DNA of 48,491 nt, from contig NC_018242.1 of the NCBI RefSeq assembly GCF_000227135.1, positions 445,546 to 494,036 on the forward strand, given 5' to 3'. The stretch's first letter is position 1, and each line of letters opens with the position of its first letter. The position numbers and the translations under genes are program-made. This document shows positions 31,501 through 38,739 of this stretch, one piece after another. A model generated the notes under the pieces. That model made no database searches. It saw only the letters and a list, made by a program, of their open reading frames with translations, and was not told the origin of the DNA. The DNA is from Leishmania donovani (lineage: Eukaryota; Euglenozoa; Kinetoplastea; Trypanosomatida; Trypanosomatidae).

Positions 31501-33635
31501 CCCGTGATCGGTGCAAACGGAAACCGCAGCATCGCCTTGGGCAGCTCGGCCGATCCCCGCGCTGCCGCCCTGCGTTGCCCCTGCGCGTTGGCACCGTTCC
31601 CGGCGGCCGAATCGCTGTTGGCGACAACACCACTAACACCGCCAGCTTTGCCGGCAGTATCACACTTGCCGTGGAGTAGCGGCAGCGGCGCACTTAGCAG
31701 CACCTCTCCGTGCGGATCAATGTCCCCGATCGCTGTCCGCTGATCGCGCGAGGCAACGCGGCGATGCTTGCGCGACGACTCGATGCGGTTGAGCTCGGTG
31801 CGCACGCTCTCGTCCGCCACCTCGGCGACGTAATACTTTTCGTAGGTGGACGAGGTGGCGACAAACTCCTTCAGGCGGTCTTGTATAGGCCCAATAATAA
31901 GCTCGAAGTGCTCGCGGCTGATGCACGCCGTCCGAACCTCGCGCGACGTCGCTACAACATCTGCCACGGTGAGGTGGTTGAAGAGGAACTCGAGCTCGCC
32001 GACGACGTCGCCGTCGCGCAGGCGCACCACCTCGACTCGGCGGCCACTGTTCCGCCCAACCACCTTCACCTCACCCTCAATGATAAAGTGCATGTAGTTC
32101 CCAGGCGATCCGAAGCGGATGATCGTCTTGCCGCGCTGGTACACCCGCGTCTCAAGCGCCTCGGCAATCTTCATGCGCTCAAAGTCCGGCAAGCACCGCA
32201 GGAAAGGCACGCTCATCGTCAGCTTCTCAAACTTGCGCCGCTTCTGCAGCGCGCTCGTCATGACAGCGCGGTGGTAGCTCGCCTCATCCAGCGTGTAGAG
32301 CACGCACCGTGTCACGCACCGGACAGTTGCGGCGCACATGGCCTGCTTGTACATGAGCTCCAACTCGCCAAAGGTCCCGCCCGGCTGCAGCGGGCCGAGC
32401 GACTTGCCGTTCTTGATGGCTTCGCACGTGCCCTCGCCGACGAGGTAGAGCTTCTCCGTCGTCGCTTGACCCTGCTCCAAGATGGCCGCGCCGGCCGCAT
32501 GCACCTCCTTGTCCATCGCCTTTAGGACGCTCTCCAGGGTGTCTGCCTCGAGAGAGGAGAAGCTGTGGCAGCGGCGCAGTAGTCGCCGCAGCTGCTGCTC
32601 TTCCGCCGAGGTCTTGGGCACAACGCGCAGCGGCGGCAGCGCCGTAGCCGGCGAATCTTCGCCGATCATCGGCGGCGCCATGCATGGCGCCGCCGATACC
32701 GCGACACGCCGACCTCGGCATTGACTGCCAGTTGGAAGTCCCGGCGATTCGCGCAGCGTGGGGGTCGCGTCGCTGAGCTGGGAGGCGCTGGCCGCCATGA
32801 AGGCCGACAGAGGGTCGTCCTGCTGCTTTGATTGCCGCTGCTCCTCCTCGCGCGTGCCGAGAGACGAGCGGGAGTTGAAGGAGGTGTCCAATGGCCCAAC
32901 GAGGCCGCGCGTGGATCTGTTGTACGGGGCCACATCCTCCGACGGCTGCGCTGACGATGGGGACTCTTGCGCACTGGGCGACGTCGCGCCTCGCCGCGAG
33001 TGCAGAAAGGAGAGACCGGCGAGCGTCTCGAGGCTGGTGGCATCTCGGCGCGACACGGCGCTCGAACGCCGACGCTGCATCGTGCTCATCGAGGCCACCG
33101 TGCTCTGCGATGCGTTTGTGTACGATGCTACGTCGCGCGACGACCCCGTACACGTCGTGGCACTGACATTCACCGGCGTCTCGTTCGTCCCTTGCGCCTC
33201 CAACGCGCGAGCGATACGCATCAGCGTTTCCTCGGCGTCCACATCGCGAAGCAGGTGGATGATGTGCTCCTTGAGGATGCTGTTGTTCTCTGCTGGTTTC
33301 AGCAGGCTCGTGAACTCGGCCAGCGCGATGGAGCCGTTGGTGAGGAACGGCTCCTCCTCTCCCTCATTCTCACCGCCGCCGTCGTTGTCATCGCCAGCGC
33401 GCAAGCTTGACATAGCCGCCGCGAGCGTGGGCATGACCTTCACTGCTACGGAAAGCGGCGCAGAGGCTGCGCTGCTCCTGTTCGTGATCGCACTTGCCTG
33501 CTCGAACGGCGACGCCTCCGTACGCAGCGGCGGCAACATATCGACCGTGCCACGGTCAGCGTCGGCCTTCGCCCTGTCCGCCGGCTGCTGCTGCTGCTGC
33601 TGCTCTCCACTGAGGCGACGTCCTGCAGGGTCCAT
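25530..33635 (-). CDS. multidomain MAPKKK-like Ser/Thr kinase with cNMP, PAS, histidine-kinase-like and receiver-like domains
   Basis: Encodes 2701 residues from ATG 33635. Order: disordered N-terminus; two cNMP-binding-like domains (about 350-470 and 475-590); PAS domain (about 700-830, LREDGLIMYWNSVLERLT); a degenerate histidine-kinase core (about 840-1000) in which the phosphorylated His and the N-box Asn are lost; a receiver-like domain (about 1157-1272) with Glu1162-Asp1163, Asp1204, Thr1234 and Lys1256; then a STE11/MEKK-like kinase domain (about 1300-1565) with GKGSSGEV (1306-1313), Lys1328, Glu1345, HGD (1420-1422, in place of HRD) and DFG (1440-1442). The C-terminal 1130 residues are Ser/Ala/Thr-rich and disordered. 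Kinase residues needed for catalysis are present. It is presumably cytosolic; no signal peptide is seen. The receiver assignment is mine from motif spacing. Confidence 0.9.
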   Translation of the reverse strand: MDPAGRRLSGEQQQQQQPADRAKADADRGTVDMLPPLRTEASPFEQASAITNRSSAASAPLSVAVKVMPTLAAAMSSLRAGDDNDGGGENEGEEEPFLTNGSIALAEFTSLLKPAENNSILKEHIIHLLRDVDAEETLMRIARALEAQGTNETPVNVSATTCTGSSRDVASYTNASQSTVASMSTMQRRRSSAVSRRDATSLETLAGLSFLHSRRGATSPSAQESPSSAQPSEDVAPYNRSTRGLVGPLDTSFNSRSSLGTREEEQRQSKQQDDPLSAFMAASASQLSDATPTLRESPGLPTGSQCRGRRVAVSAAPCMAPPMIGEDSPATALPPLRVVPKTSAEEQQLRRLLRRCHSFSSLEADTLESVLKAMDKEVHAAGAAILEQGQATTEKLYLVGEGTCEAIKNGKSLGPLQPGGTFGELELMYKQAMCAATVRCVTRCVLYTLDEASYHRAVMTSALQKRRKFEKLTMSVPFLRCLPDFERMKIAEALETRVYQRGKTIIRFGSPGNYMHFIIEGEVKVVGRNSGRRVEVVRLRDGDVVGELEFLFNHLTVADVVATSREVRTACISREHFELIIGPIQDRLKEFVATSSTYEKYYVAEVADESVRTELNRIESSRKHRRVASRDQRTAIGDIDPHGEVLLSAPLPLLHGKCDTAGKAGGVSGVVANSDSAAGNGANAQGQRRAAARGSAELPKAMLRFPFAPITGKDVAVLALREDGLIMYWNSVLERLTSYSAGEAVGQNIYSFLLSEREQQCMYKAVNAARNYAGEAEAFLKRPSTKSIQFTLARSDGLTKTTVRLTIVPPVVSAGGNAAEVVLGFGEEVKEGPQKMLEQPQWLSGQIRAILADGTQTFEERLECIAETLNNFESTYRAMTVSTERLRVVNIRQMMGHILMDFGSECVSRGISVRQRFEGLPSERAYLDANLLPECLRYAMKLCLKYSDPGGSIITIMITVTEKNGLEFLVINFNLTGDGMPKAIAQFFDSPLKKHGDSVTTMSVDDDSGDGSGDDSDNDAEASMALRSTLQPRLRRKLRRVQRAVEDQGGTLRMLRNPQDSNIAFLIPFMPASEQDAENASIEESLSTLADSAGAGQLASLAGMSSGVGPPTSVAAAAAAFSVSLVNTPAGESSGLSNMSVAGTVATVSGQPNFSYTTCLAEDTPTHRIMLSSFLWERHHAVLTAFTFEDIVGLVGVADILIIDLQQSAITFLHERDPITRLREMLRHMAVIITSTNFDLVSSDTYAAAGFITLKKPCTPVQAMKAIRRAEEKSAVVKLERLRIEQTRETLARNSRGAWRHGALLGKGSSGEVYEAYDVLTGGKMAVKEMRLGNNDAKIEQFVQEISTMCNLQHPNIIHYFYCEESKEQKVIRVFMEFAGGGTLQSLLKTKGRLEYAELRALLRDVVEGLAYIHSQHYVHGDIKTANVLLSNDGKGKIGDFGTARTVNEGELLYVMQGSPLYMSPECMSAGEEDEDGNKIGYSFPSDIWSLGCVAMEMATNKPPFAHIKTIKGPAGLTTFITSLTDVPDLSPLFKCHPSIVEFVSACLNPDPSQRATAQDLLQMSLFSDSTHSDRNSAVMALKRAQLLHVLNKFVAFQEPEEAEKLEKRRNRLKVSRLASDFFSSRSSSSDNASEPMSTVFLNAAPAAEVEEATREKRRPGAAVTTAAAATAAVAAGNEDESDKDVTRRSGTVALAAGGASESPDGARPAGASAGAPLVNTVTSTDGSLNQAASTFTRYLRKWDFSTSSSSSSSQLSANSKAMTAAGGEGAHRDPVTGVAGGNDEAEPDARNPQTEGAYDLSPTPKKRSKTRSRPRATLTPPMRKPSHQRCCPDSTTTTTNSAEKDFFATSSDNSSSSSSGRALNEADARSEAPAHQGGTARLTGTATTARKGPRPTGSEAVGYTPSFPGRRRNVRLDEAGNIVPFDRLSSMMSVAALLNNKGEQHGDDASAEGSPGVAAAAATEATAASRAPFPALGDANDHVLSPSSAAGLANASFTQPPGNYSFFGFNRNISFMGTNMDEVLNSAANDFLSNLAANWHTSNAACVETASSAGSMVQLPSRTFLRAEGSGSGRSHATLSSNREGECRTDRVVGVASPLAVTGQSEDRGDVPKTPSRRRGGAISRSPSARSPLEARGPGEPASIEGGNSGVQHGGTTLPLPQSPPPKPLSTGAAPTAASRSTHPVLSQLGSASYTSDDGTTSMTPRGDSVPLVGAAASSHRQRRARPPITNQSFFVVEDGSSAPLFSPHTGVTKSTGSMAGGPVSASRVSLATWSSVASADGSVTGGVAGETSSSTLLQQNYANVAVVAPAPVFPTFSTSNARAVWQQRRRHVAGGGRGGVGGGNMSNIHLTAPPSNEGSVYLMVADEQQGDGQRWRAAGASVSREGNDGDDDDLTSAAFGSMRSGFSRRSSAQSTSNLTAETLSATHEPVSERRPARSGDAAASASEGRRGAEVGDALPFSNLASEADSMVFTYLQRIDASLQDVLSQLQVRRRQCRRKSGGSITGVQDGFDHAPSSTPITTVQATPPQSATQLTTLQSSLSSALPSPASANSTSEVATTVTVSPQHHRSTGVSTSPAKLPRPLSSCTTPVTISQSRQGKPNPLSMRASPPLSKQCSNPRWPTEDEAEAEGDPVNHDATVWFDTPLSPSSSGHRASSGCDDVNVEVLLRKMLWRVSLLLDEVSSFSPRGPATASVARPP

Positions 33636-36140
33636 CGCTGTGCTTGCTTATGCACGTTCACGGCGCAGTTCACGTTGCCCGCAGTGACGAGGTGAGGGAG
33701 ACGTTGACAGTGCTGCGTATGGGCAGAAGCGTCACTTCACGGCTGCTCTCGTGCCGGCGGAGGGGGAAGGCGGGAGAAGAAGAACGCAACAAACGCAAGA
33801 CAACACGACACCGCACACACACGCACACAGAGGGAGCAAGAATGCGGACACCAGTCGCCGCGCCTCAGAGAATCACGGCTGCTTTCGCGCAATGCTGTGC
33901 AGAGAAAACTGGAGAAGAGGGCACAGAGCACAAGCACGGGAAAGGAGAATCACGTAAGCGACGATGTTTCTTCGCTCGCTCTCTCTCGCACACTCGTTGC
34001 GACGATGCACGGGATGGTGGGGAAGCGGCGGCGGCAGCGGCGGCGGGGGGGGGGAGCAAGGTGGCAGGCAGGCACACGCGTTTGGCAAGACACACAGAGA
34101 AGAAAGAGCACAAGCACAGGGGCAGGGCGCCAGGGCGCACTTGATGAAAGGAAACCACAGCGACGGGAGAGAAGGCGGAAAATGTTGTCTTGATCAACAC
34201 AACACACAACACAAAATGGGATGAAGGCAGCCAACAAAAATACACCTTCCACTCTGCACAGGGCGGCAAGCAACGCACACAGGAGAGCCAGTGCCCGTGT
34301 GCGTGCGTGTGTGTGCCAGAGAAGGAGCCGCTGTTCCTACACCTTTGCCCGCCGCCGTAACGGCCGCGCAGACACGCACTCGTGATGGACGAGTGCGGAG
34401 GCAGAGGGAAGAGAAAGGCCGAGGGCGCTGGGTTGGCAGGAGAAGAGAGAGAGAATGATACTAGATGGATGCTCATGCGCGTGTGTGCTGCGCTTCACGC
34501 ACGCGTGAGAGAGAGAGAGAGCGGGGGTAAGTAAGCGAGCCGAGTAACGCTCGCCTCAACGGATATGTACTCACCAACAGCTGCAGTTCCTCCGTGTGCC
34601 TCACACACCCGTTCGCGCACTCACGCCCACGCACATGCACAGATAGACGCGTGCGCTAGTGGAAGCCTCGCGAACGAAGCGGCGCGCGCTCGTTTTACTA
34701 GCAGTCCTGCACAGGCGTTGGTGAGCAGCCACAGATCTAGCGCTTGGCGACAGCGCTCAATCGTGTCTTCCTCTTGCTGCGCGCGCGTGAGAACGGCGCC
34801 GGGGATGGTGTAGGGAGGAGGAGTGAGTGTGGATGACGAGCCGGAGGGATACCGTCGAGTCTCCCCTTGCTTTTTCCGAGAACCATATGCTTCTATGCCT
34901 GCGCACGTGCCTGCAGGGGCAGGAGGGGGGGGGGCAGAGTGTCTCTGTTCGTCCGTTTTCTGGTGTTTTTATGGGTTCGACTACACATGTGCGTGCCAGT
35001 TCGCCAAATGCCTGAGAGACGGTCTCGAGCGTGTTGCCGTTACTTCTTTTCTGTTTTCGGGGTTGAGGGGGGTGAGGAGGGGGTAGGAGGGGAGTTCTAC
35101 CCGTTGTCCGCCACGTCCTTTAGCTCTGCAGTTGCGCATGTGCGCGGAGGCATGGAATCGAGAGCACGCACGGGAGGCGGCGGCAGCAGCACCAGCGGCA
35201 AGGGGGCCATGCGGGGGGAGACGCGCAAAACACGTGGATGCGCAGAAAGGAAAGCATGTCGACAGTGGCGTCGAAAAAGTCATGCGGGAGGAAGTTGACG
35301 GAGAGACAGTGGCGCGTGCATATGTGTGATGGTCGCGGGGGAGATGAGATAGAGAGCGGTGGGGCGCATGTGGGCGTGTTGGACCGCTCTCACACGGCGA
35401 TATCCAGAGTTACTCCCCGCTTCCTCACCGCTACGAGACTGGTATCGAGAGAGAGAGAGTGGAGGGCGGCGACGCGGGAAGCGGGGAGCAGCGGGAGTGC
35501 CGCCCCCTCCTGCCCCCTTCTCCTTTCGCTCTGCGTTGTCGCACCACCGCCGTGAGAGAGACACATCCACCCACCCATGCACATACACACACACACACAT
35601 ATACACATAGACAAGGCTAGGTACAGTGCAAATGTCTGTGGGAACCGCTCCGGCGCCCGTCGCTTGTGTGTTGTGCGCCTCTGTCTGTGTGTCTGCACGC
35701 ATGCCATATATGCCAGATACTGGTAAGTGCGAAGAAATTATCAAAGAACGAAAAATAAACGTGCGCACACACACATGCGGAGAGGGGTGGGAGAGGATGC
35801 AGACAACGACGTCTCGCATCCTCATACACCCCCTCCGATGCGCATGCGTCGGTACCGCTTTCCGGGAGAACGCTTTTCCCGTGCGCAGGGACCCCACTCT
35901 ACTCCACATTCGTCCTCCCCTTCCCCCTCGCCTCGTGCTCTCTCTCTCTCGCGCGCGCGAGCCAGCAGCTCGCTATGGGCGACACGACGCACATACACAC
36001 ATGCCCACAGAGAGGCGGCAGCCGCGCGCGCGAGAAGAGAGGATGATAGGCGACTTGGCTTCCGAGAAGATGAAGGTGGGCAGGAGAGAAGCAGGACCGC
36101 CGCCGTGTCACACGTCACAGCTCGCAACGCGTCGATGAGG
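33636..36140. other. 2.5 kb intergenic region, mostly without coding signal
   Basis: Between P2 copy A and the kinase. A CT-rich coding-strand tract near 33752-33792 followed by AG near 33748 is a likely splice acceptor for the kinase. G-rich and CA-rich tracts occur at 34046-34055, 34925-34936 and 35583-35605. One 76-codon stretch (34621-34850) looks coding but has no ATG and is listed separately. Confidence 0.55.
34621..34850 (-). pseudogene. coding-like frame without a start codon, possible gene remnant
   Basis: On the minus strand one frame stays open to a stop at 34621 and has a composition unlike the surrounding UTR: YTIPGAVLTRAQQEED followed by TIERCRQALDLWLLTNACAG, with well-spaced charged and hydrophobic residues as in a helix. 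No ATG precedes it in frame. It may be the remnant of a small gene, a gene whose start was lost by a frameshift, or chance. I do not recognise the family. Confidence 0.25.
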
Positions 36141-36476
36141 TTAGTCGAACAGACCGAAGCCCATGTCGTCGTCGGCCTCCTCCTCGGGCTCGTCCTTCTT
36201 CGTGGCGGCGGCAGCCGGGGCCGCATCACCCGCAGCGGAAGCAGCGACGCCAGCAGCGGCACCAGAGCTGGCCGCCGGCATCGCGCTCATCTTCGCGGCG
36301 CCCTCCGCGATCAGGGTGGCCACGTCGCGTCCCGTAACGCTCTCCATCACAAAGGCGAGGGTGGCCTGGTCGACGTCGACGTGGACGGCCTTGCAGATGG
36401 CCTCCACGTCCGCCTGAGACGGGGACGCCTTGCTCAGGGAGGCCAGAGCGTACGCGGCGAGGTACTTGGTGGACAT
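36141..36476 (-). CDS. 60S acidic ribosomal protein P2, copy A
   Basis: Complete 111-residue P2-type stalk protein. It forms dimers on P0 in the 60S stalk and recruits elongation factors. It starts MSTKYLAAYALASLSK, has the helical dimerisation half, an Ala-rich hinge (about 68-93) and the acidic C-terminus EEEADDDMGFGLFD, the family signature and the epitope recognised by patient sera in leishmaniasis. ATG at 36476 is right after a good splice acceptor (AG 36493-36494). The frame stays open upstream to 36773, but that part would lie outside the mature mRNA. It differs from copy B by one residue, Thr for Ala in RDVATLIAEG. Confidence 0.95.
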   Translation of the reverse strand: MSTKYLAAYALASLSKASPSQADVEAICKAVHVDVDQATLAFVMESVTGRDVATLIAEGAAKMSAMPAASSGAAAGVAASAAGDAAPAAAATKKDEPEEEADDDMGFGLFD

Positions 36477-36492
36477 GATGGCGAGTGTGCGA

Positions 36493-36520
36493 CTGCGTAG
36501 AACGAGACAGAAAGCTTTAG
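36493..36520 (-). promoter_or_regulatory. spliced-leader acceptor of P2 copy A
   Basis: Coding-strand CTTTCTGTCTCGTTCTACGCAG with AG at 36493-36494, 16 bases upstream of the ATG. Its position decides the 36476 start. Confidence 0.6.
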
Positions 36521-37493
36521 TCCACGTCGACACCCGAGCGGCGATGGGTGGCATGCATATATATATATATATATACGTGTGCGCGTTGTGTGGTTGACAC
36601 GGATGCGTGCAGGAGGGGGGGGGGAAGACGTTCGGTAGAGTTGTGGGCGTATGAGAAACAGTAGGAAAGGTTCGTGTAAAGGCATACATGCATAGGCGTG
36701 CACACATGGCAGGCCAGCTATGTGGTAAGGGCGGGGCCAGAGTGGGGGAGGGAGACGCACCACCGGGTGCCACACTGCCAAGAGAGACAGACAGGCATGC
36801 GCCGACTGCTCGCCATCCGTTCTATGCCCTTCCGCCAGCACCATCATCACTCTTTCCCGCCCCCGCCCACGGAGACTATTAACGTCTCTCTCTCTCGCTT
36901 TCATCCTTTTCGCTTCGCCGCTGCCACCTCCTCCTCCCCGCATGGACGACAGGGCTGCACGAAGAAGGGGGATCGACCCATCAACGCGTGCATCGCTCGC
37001 TCATCTCACAGCTTTCAGTGTGTGCGTGTGCGTGCGCCTACCCGCCCTCCTCTTCCTCCATTCCGCTATCCGCCGCACATATGCTTGTCGAGTGCTCGCT
37101 TTCACTTCGCGCGTGCTTGGGCGTGGTGGATGCATGTGAGAGAGACAGAGAGGGCCGCGTAACACGTCCTTGAAGGGCTGCCTCCGCTGTTGTGAGCACC
37201 ATCCGTGCCATCCGCATCCCTGTTGGCCTCCCTACACAGACACCGTAGCACCATCTCGGTGGCGTTTTCCGTGTAGTTAAGACGACAAAAAAAAATGAGT
37301 GACACGCCCGCAGAAAGAGAGACGGCCGCCCCCCTCTTCGGTCACGGAGCCGCGCATGCCCGTTTCGTGTGCTTCTGTCATGCCGCGAGGGAGCGACTGG
37401 ACGCACGCGAGGTCACGCAAGAAGAAACTTTACCGAAACAGCAAGCCCCCCGCACCCACCCTTACATGCACAGCTCGCAACGCGTCGATGAGG
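36521..37493. other. intergenic region between the two P2 genes
   Basis: About 1 kb holding the 3' UTR of P2 copy B and the 5' flank of copy A. A (TA)n run lies at 36557-36575 and a G10 run near 36616-36625. Apart from about 25 bases next to the stop codons (36116-36140 and 37469-37493), the flanks of the two P2 copies are unrelated, so their UTRs differ. Confidence 0.6.
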
Positions 37494-37829
37494 TTAGTCG
37501 AACAGACCGAAGCCCATGTCGTCGTCGGCCTCCTCCTCGGGCTCGTCCTTCTTCGTGGCGGCGGCAGCCGGGGCCGCATCACCCGCAGCGGAAGCAGCGA
37601 CGCCAGCAGCGGCACCAGAGCTGGCCGCCGGCATCGCGCTCATCTTCGCGGCGCCCTCCGCGATCAGGGCGGCCACGTCGCGTCCCGTAACGCTCTCCAT
37701 CACAAAGGCGAGGGTGGCCTGGTCGACGTCGACGTGGACGGCCTTGCAGATGGCCTCCACGTCCGCCTGAGACGGGGACGCCTTGCTCAGGGAGGCCAGA
37801 GCGTACGCGGCGAGGTACTTGGTGGACAT
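37494..37829 (-). CDS. 60S acidic ribosomal protein P2, copy B
   Basis: Second complete 111-residue P2 gene, nearly base-identical to copy A over the coding region, with the same Ala-rich hinge and MGFGLFD end. The one visible difference is RDVAALIAEG here. Coding identity with unrelated UTRs points to recent duplication or continuing gene conversion. ATG at 37829 is about 15 bases from an acceptor AG at 37845-37846 (TTACTTCAG). Confidence 0.95.
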   Translation of the reverse strand: MSTKYLAAYALASLSKASPSQADVEAICKAVHVDVDQATLAFVMESVTGRDVAALIAEGAAKMSAMPAASSGAAAGVAASAAGDAAPAAAATKKDEPEEEADDDMGFGLFD

Positions 37830-37844
37830 GGTGTAGCGAAGATT

Positions 37845-37876
37845 CTGAAGTAAGCGATCGTGGGAGGAAAAGTGCG
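37845..37876 (-). promoter_or_regulatory. candidate spliced-leader acceptor of P2 copy B
   Basis: Coding-strand CTTTTCCTCCCACG then TTACTTCAG, AG at 37845-37846. The pyrimidine tract is interrupted, so this is less certain than the others. Confidence 0.45.
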
Positions 37877-38739
37877 TGAGAAGACTCGGGGAGCCGCAGA
37901 GGAACAGTGCTGGGCAAGATGGGAGGGGCGGGATCGAAAGGGAGAGAAAAGCTACGAGTGGCGGGTGTATGCGGTGCCAGAGGTGAATGGGTAACGATGG
38001 TGGATGGTGGTGGTGGGTGCAGGTGCATGTGCCACGTACTAGTAGAGAGACGACGCGGCATGGGATGGGATGGCCGGAGCACCGAGAGAGAGAGGGCGAA
38101 TCACTTCAGTGACGTGCATGCGGTGTGGATCATCGACTACGTTCACCCCCCTCCCCCACCGGAAGCATCGACATGCGACGCATGGTGGGCGAGGAGGGGG
38201 AGAGATGGAGGTGCGGCGCCGACCGGGGCGGGGTGGCATGGCAGATCGCCTTGCGCAGCGGAGCTTCGCGCGCGCCTCTCTTGATTCGGTGTTTTCTGTC
38301 TTCTTACGTGATTGTTTGCCATCGGTGTACGTGACAGCAACAACAACGGCAGCAGCAGCAGCAACGCCTTCATCACGGCCATCATCATCACCGTTGACGA
38401 GAGAGTAAGAGACGGAGAGGTGAGTGGCACTGCGCTTTCCGTCAACAGTCCTCTTCGCAGAGTCCACCGCCGACGACGACGGTCCGGTCGGTGGGAAGAG
38501 ACACACACACACGAACACAAACAACAATAGGAAAGGACGAAGCTGGGCAGCCGACATGCAGACTGCCAACGAGCAGCAAACAACAACAGGAGCCCGACGG
38601 GAGCGGTAACATGAATACATAGGCGTACAAAAAATGCAAGGAGTATCCACCACCAGGGTCGGGCATGACGGCCATCCCCGTCATCCGGAGGGGAGGGGGG
38701 GGGTCGGGTGCCCTTCTCCCTGTGCGCACGTCCGCTGTG
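37877..38739. other. intergenic region, no gene seen
   Basis: About 0.9 kb containing CT-rich and GCA/CAA-rich stretches (near 38335-38400) and a G9 run near 38695. It holds the 3' UTR of the 5-phosphatase gene. No frame shows coding character. Confidence 0.6.

Noticed and set aside
33644..34144. Plus-strand open frame of 166 codons beside the kinase
   Set aside because: Low-complexity basic/Ala/Gly composition, opposite to every real gene, overlaps the kinase start; no conserved motif.
34965..34990. tRNA box-B-like GGTTCGAC
   Set aside because: The next bases do not complete the T-stem and no box A or cloverleaf is seen upstream.
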